DNA of 64,000 nucleotides from Pectobacterium fontis. GTDB lineage: Bacteria; Pseudomonadota; Gammaproteobacteria; Enterobacterales; Enterobacteriaceae. The translations under genes and the position numbers were made by a program. The notes beneath the pieces are model-generated. The model was not told the DNA's origin. It saw only the letters and a program-made list of their open reading frames with translations, and made no database searches. This document shows, piece by piece, positions 1-9,092 of the stretch. Each line of letters begins with the position of its first letter. Position 1 is the first letter of the stretch. Where the stretch lies: positions 1-64,000 of the forward strand of contig NZ_JSXC01000030.1 of the NCBI RefSeq assembly GCF_000803215.1, given 5' to 3'.

Positions 1-1
1 T

Positions 2-427
2 CTGGTCGCGACTAATACATTTAATGGCTATCATGACCATCATTCCTATGCATCATTTCATGATGCACTGATCGTTAATGAAACCACCAAAGAACGACAT
101 GTAAACATGCCGGAAAAATGTTTTATTGTCTTTGGATTAACGACATTGACTCTGCTTTTGTTTATTCGACCTATAGTAAGATTTACTGCTAGTGTCTATA
201 GCTCTGCTATGCCCGTCCCAAGCTTTTTCCCTGTTACCTTTATCGTAACTAATATTATCTCTGCCGTTTCATTTATTATTTTCCTTTTTGATTTTAAAAA
301 TGATGATCTATGGGATATCTATTTGTTATCAACACTGGTCTGTCATGTCCTCATCAGATGGTTAAACATCAGGGCTAGCAAGTTTAATGTCGAATTCAGA
401 AATCTGGTTAGTTCATTTACACGTTAA
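2..427 (+). CDS. Membrane protein, 5' end outside window
   Basis: The reading frame is open from base 2, so the gene probably begins upstream; an internal ATG at 107 follows in the same frame. The visible part has hydrophobic stretches (about residues 42-60 and 75-95 of the visible frame) separated by short polar loops, which suggests an inner-membrane protein with at least two or three spanning segments. I do not recognise the family. It lies 36 bp upstream of a lipoprotein gene on the same strand and may share its transcript. Function unknown; it belongs to the accessory block. Confidence 0.5.
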   Translation: MVATNTFNGYHDHHSYASFHDALIVNETTKERHVNMPEKCFIVFGLTTLTLLLFIRPIVRFTASVYSSAMPVPSFFPVTFIVTNIISAVSFIIFLFDFKNDDLWDIYLLSTLVCHVLIRWLNIRASKFNVEFRNLVSSFTR

Positions 428-463
428 GACCTAATAATAGTAAATCCTTAAAGGTTTAAATTA

Positions 464-838
464 ATGAAAAAATTTATCATCGTAACATTGGTATCACTCA
501 CTCTCTCTGGATGTTATTCCTTCGGTAATCAGAAACTGAAAAATGTAACGCAGGAAGACGTAAAAGCTAAAATTGTAAAAGGAAAAACCACCAAGTCAGA
601 AGTATTAACCGCCTTTGGTGAGCCGGATAAACGTATCACCTCAGATGATGAGGAGAAATGGTCTTATTCTATGCATAACTACCGCAGTAAACCAACATCA
701 TATATTCCGATTGTAGGAATACTCACTGGCGGAACGGATATTGAAGAAAAATCAATTCTCATCACGTTTAAAGGTGAAAAAGTCAGTTCGTATGAATTCA
801 CTGCCGGTGCCAGTGAAATGAAACGCGGTGCCTTTTAA
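464..838 (+). CDS. BamE/SmpA-like outer-membrane lipoprotein
   Basis: A 124-aa protein with a type II signal peptide ending in the lipobox LSGC at residues 14-17, so Cys17 should be lipidated. The mature part contains a KIVKGKTTKSEVLTAFGEP stretch followed by a W-x-Y segment. This is the pattern of the small SmpA/OmlA/BamE fold, in which a helix is followed by a 'G-x-P' turn and beta strands. It is shorter and more divergent than true BamE, and its context is a mobile region, so a role in the core BAM complex is unlikely. A purine-rich site (aaagg) precedes the ATG. Family assignment is moderately sure; function is open. Confidence 0.6.
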   Translation: MKKFIIVTLVSLTLSGCYSFGNQKLKNVTQEDVKAKIVKGKTTKSEVLTAFGEPDKRITSDDEEKWSYSMHNYRSKPTSYIPIVGILTGGTDIEEKSILITFKGEKVSSYEFTAGASEMKRGAF

Positions 839-874
839 ATCCTTTTAAATTCAGCAATCCTCAAAACGAGAGCC

Positions 875-1201
875 ATGATGAATAAAAAATTATCTTTAGG
901 TTTATTACTGGTGCTGTCCTTCTTTCTCACTGGCTGTGACAGCGAACCATCAGATGCTGACGTATCTAAAGCAATGCAGTCTTTTACTGAAGAGATGAAC
1001 AAAGGCGCACCCTCTGAATCAGCAAGAGTCGTTTTCAATTCAGCCAAGAAAATCGCATGCAAAGAGAAAGACAGCGACGGCGGTTACAAATGCACAGTCG
1101 AATACAATGCAAAGATCCCGTTTTTGGGTGAAAGAACATCAACCATGGAGCTTAAGTTCTTTAAATTTGAAGGTAAATGGAAGGTTTCACCATCGAAATA
1201 A
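875..1201 (+). CDS. Small lipoprotein, unknown function
   Basis: A 108-aa protein with a lipoprotein signal peptide and lipobox LTGC (Cys21). The mature domain has two further cysteines (in KIACKEK and GYKCTVE) that could form a disulfide, and a predicted beta-rich end (TMELKFFKFEGKWKV). This resembles small periplasmic DUF4878/NTF2-like lipoproteins, but no family is claimed. It lies 36 bp after the previous lipoprotein gene, and a strong terminator follows, so the three plus-strand genes probably form one unit. Confidence 0.55.
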   Translation: MMNKKLSLGLLLVLSFFLTGCDSEPSDADVSKAMQSFTEEMNKGAPSESARVVFNSAKKIACKEKDSDGGYKCTVEYNAKIPFLGERTSTMELKFFKFEGKWKVSPSK

Positions 1202-1236
1202 CCTATAAGTCATAAGGCAGCATCAGGGAAAGCATC

Positions 1237-1267
1237 AGCCCGTAGTTTCACCGCTACGGGCTTTTTT
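1237..1267 (+). terminator. Rho-independent terminator
   Basis: A perfect 9-bp stem (1237-1245 with 1254-1262), an 8-base loop and a run of T at 1262-1267. It closes the plus-strand lipoprotein unit. The rest of 1268-1554 shows no convincing gene. Confidence 0.85.
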
Positions 1268-1554
1268 CATCTGCTTTCTCTTAGACTTGAACTGGAAGTT
1301 TTCGCAGGCAGAACACAATCAAATCTGGCAGGCAGCATTGAGCTAAAAACGGATGTGAGGTAAAAAACCGTCTGGTGACTAGCATTAGGGTTGCCAATAA
1401 AGGCGCCCCTAATGACGCACGGTGCGGTTTCCGTAGGGTGCGTATTCATGCGCAACTGGATAAATAAGCACTTATTTGCTTAAGTGACCAGCATTACACG
1501 ATTTACAAATTTTGCTATATCAAATGGACGGTAAACCGGATTGATGGTAGAAGA

Positions 1555-3024
1555 TTAACCGTGGCACTTTTTGTATTTTTTCCCTGAGCCACAAAAACAT
1601 GGTTCATTCCTACCTAGCTTTTGCATATTGGAATGAGGTGGGGCGTTATGACGGGCAGGCGCTGGTTGATTCCAAGGCAAAAAATCTGACATGATGTTAA
1701 AGTCCCTGGAAGCTTTGAGTATTTCAGCTCTTTCATCTCTCGGCATGGGTTTAGGATAGTGGATATAAATAAAGTCTTCTGACCTGCCAATGTTATTTTT
1801 AGGTTCTGTCGCGATTGCTATTATTTTCTTTATTTTTTTGTGTCGTGCGAAAGCAATTGGAAAGTACATATTTATAAGCGCCACTCGGCGCTCTCTGTAG
1901 ATCAAATAATCAATTTCATCTTTGTGAGGCACTAAGAGAAATAGATAAAACTTTCCTGGTTCGTCAGGCGATTCAACTAGTCTGGAGGAGGTTATGTGCG
2001 AAGGCACTGAATCCATTTTTTCTTTGAAGCATTTAGATAAATAATAACGTGATGGTCTACTTTCTTTAGCCACTTCTCTTATAGCCGCTTCATGCATTGA
2101 AAAGGGCTTTTCTCCGAAGTAGCCAACGTTAGCTGCCAAGATACTTTGAGAGCTATTTTCAATAAGCTCATCCCAAAAAACGCTTCCCTTTTTGATGGAG
2201 ATGGCTTGTTGATACTGAAAAGATTTAATGTAGTGAGCCCACTCACCTTCGGGAATGGAAACTAAACCTTGCTCTCTTAAAATGTCATCTGGTATTATTT
2301 TTTTATTACCTTGAAAATAACTGGCTAATATTTCCTCCTCACCAAGGCATAGCGCTAGGTGTTGCTCTCTGACCGCCTTCTCTTTAGCCATCAGGTATTC
2401 TATGAAATCGGTTGCGGTATTTAATTCGGTCAACAGCAGCGTTAGTGATATTTCATCAAGAACATGAATAAACGTCTTCTTCGGATAAAGATCTCCTACG
2501 CAAAAAACATTCTTTAGGCATTCTTTTGCGTCATATACAAAAGCGTTTACCAAAGTAGATGAACTACCTTTTGATATCGAGTCAAAGTATTTTTTTGCAG
2601 GGGCTGAGATATTATCCGTGACTGCTATAAGATGGAATCGAGATTCTTTATTTATCTCTACAGGAAACTGCACCGTGCAATTTTTGTCTATATAAATCCT
2701 TTGGGGATTTTCTTTTATGAATTTTTCCGCACCATATAATTGACGAGAGGAATCTATCACTGAACCTCTAAACCATCTTTGCCAAGCAATGCTAATATCT
2801 ATATCTTCATTGAATTTAACGCTTTTATCAGAGAATATTATTACATCATCACCAAAAACTACTAGCAAGTCACATACTTCTTTTCCTGTTTTATTTTTAG
2901 AGTACCCTTCATCACTATGTATGTTTGCGTATGACCATAATCCTAGGAATGCGTTATCTGCTAAATTTATCAGTTTTCCTTCGGACGCATTAAAACCTGT
3001 ATTCTTATCAATTTTTCTTAGCAT
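1555..3024 (-). CDS. SEC-C motif protein with nuclease-like N-terminal region
   Basis: A 489-aa protein that ends in a SEC-C zinc-binding motif (GRNEPCFCGSGKKYKKCH, ligands C-x-C...C-H), the short metal-binding tail also found on SecA. It has none of the SecA motor, so an automatic SecA label would be wrong. The N-terminal part has the order D-L-L-V-V-F-G-D-D-V-I-I-F-S-D-K at about residues 52-67. This looks like the central strands of a PD-(D/E)xK-type nuclease core (NERD/Mrr-like). That reading is an inference from the pattern; the SEC-C tail is certain. The gene is AT-rich, stands alone, and neighbours an Ntn-hydrolase candidate and a SIR2 protein, as expected in a defence island. Confidence 0.6.
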   Translation of the reverse strand: MLRKIDKNTGFNASEGKLINLADNAFLGLWSYANIHSDEGYSKNKTGKEVCDLLVVFGDDVIIFSDKSVKFNEDIDISIAWQRWFRGSVIDSSRQLYGAEKFIKENPQRIYIDKNCTVQFPVEINKESRFHLIAVTDNISAPAKKYFDSISKGSSSTLVNAFVYDAKECLKNVFCVGDLYPKKTFIHVLDEISLTLLLTELNTATDFIEYLMAKEKAVREQHLALCLGEEEILASYFQGNKKIIPDDILREQGLVSIPEGEWAHYIKSFQYQQAISIKKGSVFWDELIENSSQSILAANVGYFGEKPFSMHEAAIREVAKESRPSRYYLSKCFKEKMDSVPSHITSSRLVESPDEPGKFYLFLLVPHKDEIDYLIYRERRVALINMYFPIAFARHKKIKKIIAIATEPKNNIGRSEDFIYIHYPKPMPRDERAEILKASRDFNIMSDFLPWNQPAPARHNAPPHSNMQKLGRNEPCFCGSGKKYKKCHG

Positions 3025-3753
3025 AAGTATTCCATTTTTTCTTATTAAACTGAATTTTACGAAAAAAACGGCCTTAATGGCTAATGCATGTTACTTAAGT
3101 AAATAAGTACATATTTATCCATCCCCGCATTATTAGCACGCTATGGAAATTGCATCGTGGAATCTTAGGGTCGCCATTAATGACGACTGAAAAGCGTTTA
3201 AGCGAACAGCATTAGCCTAGTGGCGGCTTTTATCCGGACATAGACTTATATGCTGCCTCTACCGTAGAAAGCAACCGACCCTTCTAAGATTAACAGAAAC
3301 GCCCCGCTGCTGCCGCACCAAGAATTCCCTCATGCGCCCGTCTGATGCCAAAGCAGGCTTCATTATTGAGAGCAAGCAGAACGGCCAAGCGGACAGTAAC
3401 GATACCGGCAGACATAATCAGGGCAAAAGCCATAAGAGCACTTAAAGATATACATTTAACCTCGCCAAGCCTATCACTATATCATTAGCATAAGCCGGTA
3501 AGGATTGATTTAGGAGAGTGTGAATTAATTGCTCGTTTGCTGAAAATGTAAGAATAAATGCCGGCGTCTGCTTTAAAACCTGCAAAATATTTAACCTACA
3601 CCTAGGTCAGCAACGTCCTCTTCTGGCACAGAGCCGCCATCTGATACGCAACTAGACCCTATAAACATAATCCTTTTTCCAGCAGGTTTTGTATGTAAGC
3701 CTCCTCGCTTAAAATAAAAGTCTAAAAAAACGATGATCTTTTCTTTACATTAA
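3025..3753. other. 729-bp region without a clear gene
   Basis: There is no long coding frame. The only notable frame is a minus-strand 47-codon ORF at 3290-3433 with a hydrophobic N-terminal half, which could be a fragment of a membrane or holin-like peptide. It has no convincing ribosome site, so it is not called. The local composition at 3290-3430 is GC-richer than its surroundings, which suggests a remnant of different origin. Confidence 0.3.
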
Positions 3754-4575
3754 TTAAATAAGACCTTTGGGGACGTGATGTTTTTTTGCTTCTTGGATAA
3801 GTTCACCTGATATGTCACAACGCTCGAAATATCTATTTCGCCACTCTATTTTTGAAGAATTTACAATTGTAGAAATTGGCAACTCCGCCCCTGATAAATA
3901 TCTCTTTCCGCCATCTACAAAACCTATATGTCGACCAAATCCTTTTCGATACAAAGATACTATTTGTGGCGAGCCATTTGTGAACTTATCCTCACCGGAA
4001 TATATGGCATTACAAAAAGAACTAAATATCGCTCTACTTGTTCCTCCTTGGCTTGAAGCATTCCAGCGTGCTGACCATTTGCTTACAGCATTTTTTCCTG
4101 TACCATCGATTGCTATTATAGTAGATGTTGCGGGTATAATAAGGCGGGAAATTTTCCAGCTAGATGTAGCTTGGCTCCAACTTATTGTATTTAAGGCAAA
4201 CTCAGATTTCAGACCAGTTCCAATCCGAGCAGCATGAAAAATACAAAAGGATCGCCGGTGTTGTTGCGGAAACAACTTATGTGAATTTTTTATGTACTCC
4301 TCTACTTTATAAAATCTGGTTTCAAGTCTCTCATCACTATCAAACAGCACCCCGTTGTCTATTGCATTGATGATTTGGCCCAAGACCATCGACGGGAACA
4401 TCACATCGTTTACGTAGGCGAATATATCGGCAGAAAAGACAGACGCAAATGTCTTCTGCGCCATATCCCAGTGTGGATTGCCATTGCTGCCCCAAGATAT
4501 GCGGCTATCAGTGGAAAAATTGATGGATGCCGTTCCTCTTGAGTCAGCACCAACCCATGCAATAAAAGTTGTCAT
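3754..4575 (-). CDS. Proteasome-beta/HslV-like Ntn-hydrolase candidate
   Basis: A 273-aa protein that starts MTTFIAWVGADSRG and continues with a TDSRISWG stretch. A Thr right after the initiator Met, then a beta strand, then a D-S-R turn, is the layout of Ntn hydrolases such as HslV (MTT start) and proteasome beta subunits, where removal of Met exposes a catalytic Thr. Further hydrophobic strands (DIFAYVNDVMFPSMVLGQII) fit the alpha-beta-beta-alpha core. The C-terminal third has no assignment. It is AT-rich and flanked by a SIR2 protein and a SEC-C protein. The family reading is inferred from sequence pattern only. If correct, it would be a stand-alone protease- or amidase-like enzyme, perhaps a defence component. 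Confidence 0.5.
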   Translation of the reverse strand: MTTFIAWVGADSRGTASINFSTDSRISWGSNGNPHWDMAQKTFASVFSADIFAYVNDVMFPSMVLGQIINAIDNGVLFDSDERLETRFYKVEEYIKNSHKLFPQQHRRSFCIFHAARIGTGLKSEFALNTISWSQATSSWKISRLIIPATSTIIAIDGTGKNAVSKWSARWNASSQGGTSRAIFSSFCNAIYSGEDKFTNGSPQIVSLYRKGFGRHIGFVDGGKRYLSGAELPISTIVNSSKIEWRNRYFERCDISGELIQEAKKHHVPKGLI

Positions 4576-4645
4576 TTATACTTGTCTTTTCGAATTTTAT
4601 CAGTTATTTTCTTCCTAATTCTTAAAGCATTATACGATGCTTTAG

Positions 4646-4987
4646 CTACAGAGCAACTCCCTGACCATTCACCTGTATGCTGTTATTAACAATATATTGC
4701 TGAATGGGTCGAGGTGGCGTCTGCTTGGCTCGATTTGAGCCAAGCAGGTTCAGGGTAAATGTGTAAAATCTCATCAGCACGTTCTTTCTCATTGTTATAA
4801 TAAATCTATACTTCGTCCTGTCAGAAAAATCATACATATTATCATTATGGATACTGACAATTTTAATTAGTTCTATCCGTTCAGTCTTGAAGGCGCATGC
4901 CTCTATGTTATAGTTTCTTTTAGAACTGAATGATCCAAGAATAGCCGCTAAGAGCAAGCAATAAACCAACCTGTAACCACTATGCAT
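4646..4987 (-). CDS. Hypothetical protein, doubtful
   Basis: A 113-aa frame with a signal-peptide-like N-terminus (hydrophobic residues 7-19). The rest is basic and lacks any pattern I recognise. No good ribosome-binding site precedes the ATG. It sits between the Ntn-hydrolase candidate and the SIR2 gene and could be a real small gene or a chance frame in AT-rich DNA. Confidence 0.25.
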   Translation of the reverse strand: MHSGYRLVYCLLLAAILGSFSSKRNYNIEACAFKTERIELIKIVSIHNDNMYDFSDRTKYRFIITMRKNVLMRFYTFTLNLLGSNRAKQTPPRPIQQYIVNNSIQVNGQGVAL

Positions 4988-5125
4988 GGAATAAATTGAA
5001 ATAATACATCGTGAGTTGGCAACACTTCATACAGCCCGCACTAACTAACGATGATAGTAGTTAAATTTGGGCGATTATTCAAAGCATGTATCTATTACAA
5101 ACTAGAAAAATGATACCATCTGGAT

Positions 5126-6334
5126 TTATTTTAAAAAATTCAATAACTCCTCAATATCAGTATTTTCAGAAAAGAAATCTTTAAACACTCTCAAGTGAGA
5201 GTCTGGTATGCCAAGTTCATATCGAAATTTATGGGCAACTCTTTCAGGTTGAGGATCTAAGATAGTAACATATGGTATGTTTTTTCTATTCATAAATGCA
5301 TCAATGAAAAGTTTGTTGCTTTTTAAATCTGTTCGAGGAAATGAATAACCAATGATGATTATGTGTTCTGCTTTTTCAATTCCTTTTTGAGCATTTCCCC
5401 ATAGGTTATCAAACAACATTCCATATCCATGATAGTTCTTTTTCTTAACTGGGGGGATTATTAATGGAATAGAAACTAAACCTTTATCACTTGCACTTCC
5501 TTCAGGTATCCAAGGTAATTTCATTCTGGTACGAATCAAAACATACCCATCATCAACCCTGCGCCCCCGATCATCTAGTATATTTGGCGGATAATATCCG
5601 TAAGAAAAATCTTCATAACCTTTAGTATATCTCCCTGCAAAACATGCATATGGCTCACTAGTTCCTTCATACACCCACACAGTATCCGGTGCAGATTCTT
5701 GTGTTAGTATCACATCCTTTTTGGGACTCATTGGATGACTGCTTAGCCAATTTACTGAGCCATGTAATTTAATCAACTGTGGAGCTTTTGATTGTAAATC
5801 CCTTGGCGATTTCCACTCATCTCGGTATATGCTTTTTGGACGGAATCCATATCCACTATCAGTGTTCCATCCAGTCTCGTTTTTTAATGCTCGATCCATT
5901 AGTGTATCCCAATTAAAAGTGACTATCATATCGTTATGGGACAGTTTTTTTGCTAACATAGAATGCGGGCGTGAAACAGGTCCATTTTGGATGGAATTTA
6001 TTGTTGCGGAAAAAATAAAAATAAGCTGGGTGTAAGCTTTAAAAGCTCTGATTCTATCTAAGGTGGCATCTTCGCCTAAATATAAGTTTAGGTTCTCTTC
6101 TATCTCGGTATATAACTCTTCGATATCAACATCTTTTGAGAAAAATGCTGCTGGTTCTTCCCCCTTTATTCTCACGATAAAATCCATTAACCCGTCAACA
6201 AGGACCCATGGATTGGATGAAATATCTAAACGTGAAAATGTAGAAAAAAAATCATTAGCGATAGGCATTCTCTCTTTAGTCGGACTATCTGAGTACGCCT
6301 TTGAAGCACCAGCACCTAACAACAAAAAATTCAT
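5126..6334 (-). CDS. SIR2-family NAD-binding protein (defence-type)
   Basis: A 402-aa protein starting with the glycine-rich NAD-binding loop LLLGAGASKAY. It has the SIR2 core motifs TFNWDTLMDRAL (the N-x-D region) at about residues 137-148 and KLHGSVNW at about 188-195, whose His is the usual active-site base. Near the C-terminus, IIIIGYSFPRTD is the late Rossmann strand typical of bacterial SIR2-like (SIR2_2/DUF4917-type) proteins. In known defence systems (DSR, Thoeris ThsA, SIR2-HerA, SIR2-pAgo) such domains destroy NAD+ upon phage sensing. Here no HerA, Argonaute or TIR partner is adjacent, so it may act alone or with the Ntn-hydrolase candidate. Domain call is sure; role is inferred. 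Confidence 0.8.
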   Translation of the reverse strand: MNFLLLGAGASKAYSDSPTKERMPIANDFFSTFSRLDISSNPWVLVDGLMDFIVRIKGEEPAAFFSKDVDIEELYTEIEENLNLYLGEDATLDRIRAFKAYTQLIFIFSATINSIQNGPVSRPHSMLAKKLSHNDMIVTFNWDTLMDRALKNETGWNTDSGYGFRPKSIYRDEWKSPRDLQSKAPQLIKLHGSVNWLSSHPMSPKKDVILTQESAPDTVWVYEGTSEPYACFAGRYTKGYEDFSYGYYPPNILDDRGRRVDDGYVLIRTRMKLPWIPEGSASDKGLVSIPLIIPPVKKKNYHGYGMLFDNLWGNAQKGIEKAEHIIIIGYSFPRTDLKSNKLFIDAFMNRKNIPYVTILDPQPERVAHKFRYELGIPDSHLRVFKDFFSENTDIEELLNFLK

Positions 6335-6546
6335 AATGTGATTACTCCCTTAATAATTACAATAATGATTGAATTCCTTAAGTCGTTTACTAACAATTTA
6401 TAAGGATATTTGTACTAGTTTGATGTTTCTTTGAAGTTTAGCCATCAGTAGTTCGAGTGTCCATTCCTGGCACAGAGCTGCCTGTAAAATTACGCTTAGC
6501 TATGCGCAGCGACTGTGCCAGTTCAGATCTTAGCTAATACATTTAA

Positions 6547-6957
6547 TCATATCCGGCAACCACTCTTTCTGACGCTCGTTGAGGCTCTTATCAGCTTGTT
6601 AGCGTCATACTTCTTTTTCTCATGCACGTAGATTCTTTCTGTTCTTCCACCGTTGTTGATGATGAAGCTGATGATGGAAAGAAAGACTTTATTCAGACGG
6701 GCTTTATCAATCAAATCATCACTGATTTTTTCGATATGGCTGTAGTAAGAGAGAAGTAAAAAGCTTAGCACCACTTCTCGGTTTGAAAACGTCAGATCTT
6801 CTATGTCCTGCTGGTATTTAATATAAAATCCTGCACAAAAAAGATAAGACTGCTCGGTGATTTCTGCTTCTGAAAAGCCCGATTCATCAAGCTTATCAAC
6901 GAACCTGTCCAGCAACAGCAGATACCTTTCCATTAAACTCATATTTATTTTTTTCAT
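6547..6957 (-). CDS. Small helical protein at end of recombinase operon
   Basis: A 136-aa protein, mostly predicted alpha-helix with alternating hydrophobic and charged residues and a basic C-terminus. The ATG at 6957 is preferred over one at 6975 because AAGGA lies 9 bases before it. It follows the three recombinases and the coiled-coil protein on the same strand, about 100 bp downstream, so it may be an accessory factor of the mobile element or its first cargo gene. No family recognised. Confidence 0.45.
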   Translation of the reverse strand: MKKINMSLMERYLLLLDRFVDKLDESGFSEAEITEQSYLFCAGFYIKYQQDIEDLTFSNREVVLSFLLLSYYSHIEKISDDLIDKARLNKVFLSIISFIINNGGRTERIYVHEKKKYDANKLIRASTSVRKSGCRI

Positions 6958-7061
6958 AACTATGCATCCTTGCATTTAAATTATTATTAATTGTCATCCT
7001 GACAATCAAAGAGATAGCATAATATTTAAGCCTGTCAACATCTAAAACAGACCCATTGATA

Positions 7062-7460
7062 TTAAAAGTATTTTTTAGGCAAGGGGTTATTAAGTTCTTC
7101 AATCGTTATTTTTTTAATGTGGGAATTATACAACCATATTTCAAACTGCTCTAAATATCTGTTATTAATTGCCTTCAAATTTTCATTCTCTGCTTCAAGC
7201 CTTTTGATCCGTTGAGATGCTATCTTTAAATTAGCAGGTTTTACAGTGTGGATTTCACCAGATTTTATAGTGGTTTTTTTTGCATTGAAGCTTTCTGCGA
7301 TCCGAACATGACTGCTTAAAGATTGCCTTGATGGTCTTTTCCCAATGACTCCGATTAACCTGTCACATAAAGCATCCCAGGTTAGCTTGTTATCTATAGG
7401 CCATGTGTTAATGATGTCTATTATATTCTTTTCATGATAACCATTTATATGCTTAGCCAT
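7062..7460 (-). CDS. TnpC/GmtX-like small accessory protein of recombinase module
   Basis: A 132-aa protein. The N-terminal half (about 1-60) has a HTWDALCDRLIG-like helical segment that could bind DNA. The middle (about 80-110) is a coiled coil (QRIKRLEAENENLKAINNRY). A small coiled-coil protein directly after large tyrosine recombinases is the arrangement of Tn554 (tnpA-tnpB-tnpC) and related 'trio' mobile modules. It starts 3 bp after the stop of the 542-aa recombinase, so translation is probably coupled. It may influence efficiency or orientation of integration, as TnpC does in Tn554. Homology is not proven here. Confidence 0.55.
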   Translation of the reverse strand: MAKHINGYHEKNIIDIINTWPIDNKLTWDALCDRLIGVIGKRPSRQSLSSHVRIAESFNAKKTTIKSGEIHTVKPANLKIASQRIKRLEAENENLKAINNRYLEQFEIWLYNSHIKKITIEELNNPLPKKYF

Positions 7461-7463
7461 TTA

Positions 7464-9092
7464 TTATCCTTTTATTATTTTCTCTTGAAATTCATACCAT
7501 TTCTCAGCATTGAGATTTCCATCATTTTTATCATAACGTGTTCTTTCTATAATTTTATTGTGTATTTTAGATAAACTCTCATTACCCATACCGGACTCTT
7601 TAAAAGGGTAAGAACGACAAGGCTCAAATGCATATGCATGCTTACAACACCCATACTGAGTAATGAGAATGGCACCACTGTTCAGTGAATCGAATTCATT
7701 TAGATCAACAACGGGTATTTGTTTTATTCTATGGTTATTAATAACCTCTGATGATTTTTCCTCTCTTATCAATTTAGACATTTGAAGATGCGTTCTGTGG
7801 TCATAAGACACATTCTGAGAAATAAACTTCCTTCCAGACCAACGGGCAATGCTAAATTCATCCATACCATTTATTTGAGCAAATGTATTGAGAAGATGTC
7901 TCAATTGGTGTGTTCTTAACAAATATGGACTCTCATCTTTATTTAAATAACCATGTCTTTTAAAGATATTAAGTTCGCTTTTGATATATTCTGAATCAAT
8001 AATATCTGATATAAAAAAGCTGTTGTTTGGCCTGAACAATTTGTCTAACCTGACTGCTTTGTTTTTACATAACTGTCCTTCATTCAACAAACATAGTGCA
8101 TTTGAATATTTAATATTCTTCTCTGCATCATACCAGGGGAAGTCTTCTGGTATGTTTTCTTTGAGCCTATTTACCAATACATCAGAGTGATTACCTTCAA
8201 ATTTTTTTGCCAAAGACCTTGCCTGATGGGATAATTTCCTTAATCTACTAATGGCTTTTTTAGCTACTGGTATCATTGCAGTAGGGATCCATTTTATATC
8301 ACCCTCATATCCCTTTGCTGAAAAGAATCTCAAACCGTATCGTTGAATACCTTTACTATCTTTTTCTGTAATTTCACAATCCGCTGGTAAACTTAAAATT
8401 TCTGAGATCCTGCCTGGTGCGCACATGAGTAATGTAAGGACAGATGCAGTAAATATATCCCTCAAAGATAATTGTTTATCATCCTTTGAAAAAATTTCCG
8501 CAATCGCTATAACAGATTTGATGTCAGGCAATTTTTCATGCCCTTCCAGTGAAAGATCATAACCACTCCATGTTTGAGTGATCTTATATCTTAAGGGATT
8601 TACCCAAAATAAGTAAGATGAGTTAGTCATCCTATTTTCATTTAAGAATATACTCAGTTTTTCAAGCTCTTTTCCGACATCAACCGCGCGTGATTTTGAA
8701 TACTTTTCAGTGGCTAATCTTGCACATTCATTAAAAACAAAATTATCGCAATGAATAATATCAGCTTTCATATGTGATTTTAATAAAACAAATTCGACAA
8801 TCTTCAACATTGATAATGTTATGATTTTCGACTTTGCTTTATTGAATGAATGAACATGCAACATATATGCTTTAGCAAAATCAATAAAACAATCATCTAA
8901 AGGCTCTTTACTTTTTAGGTTGTTTTTCATGTTAAGCTTATTGAATCTGTAAAGTTTTTTCCATACATTGCTTTCCCATGAAGTTACTAAATTACCATTG
9001 AAGATAGCCGTCTTGCAAAATCCGATGAATTTAATGACATTCACTACGGGGTTATTTGTATTAATTGGTTCAAATATGAGAATATTGTTCAT
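7464..9092 (-). CDS. Large tyrosine recombinase (third of trio)
   Basis: A 542-aa phage-integrase-family recombinase. Catalytic motifs are visible: Arg in APGRISEILSLP, the H-x-L-R-H box in RTHQLRHLLNTF, an Arg/Trp segment in IARWSGRK, and the nucleophile Tyr in QNVSYDHRTHLQ. The C-terminus carries a Cys/His-rich stretch (QYGCCKHAYAFEPC) that may bind zinc, also seen in long Tn554 TnpB-like enzymes. Its start touches the stop of the 440-aa recombinase (1-base overlap), so the operon is translationally coupled. The gene is AT-rich compared with the core genome. Confidence 0.85.
   Translation of the reverse strand: MNNILIFEPINTNNPVVNVIKFIGFCKTAIFNGNLVTSWESNVWKKLYRFNKLNMKNNLKSKEPLDDCFIDFAKAYMLHVHSFNKAKSKIITLSMLKIVEFVLLKSHMKADIIHCDNFVFNECARLATEKYSKSRAVDVGKELEKLSIFLNENRMTNSSYLFWVNPLRYKITQTWSGYDLSLEGHEKLPDIKSVIAIAEIFSKDDKQLSLRDIFTASVLTLLMCAPGRISEILSLPADCEITEKDSKGIQRYGLRFFSAKGYEGDIKWIPTAMIPVAKKAISRLRKLSHQARSLAKKFEGNHSDVLVNRLKENIPEDFPWYDAEKNIKYSNALCLLNEGQLCKNKAVRLDKLFRPNNSFFISDIIDSEYIKSELNIFKRHGYLNKDESPYLLRTHQLRHLLNTFAQINGMDEFSIARWSGRKFISQNVSYDHRTHLQMSKLIREEKSSEVINNHRIKQIPVVDLNEFDSLNSGAILITQYGCCKHAYAFEPCRSYPFKESGMGNESLSKIHNKIIERTRYDKNDGNLNAEKWYEFQEKIIKG

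Noticed and set aside
1555..3024. SecA preprotein translocase
   Set aside because: Only the SEC-C tail is shared; none of the ATPase motifs of SecA is present.
3290..3433. 47-codon hydrophobic minus-strand frame
   Set aside because: No convincing ribosome site or family; recorded only in the gap note.
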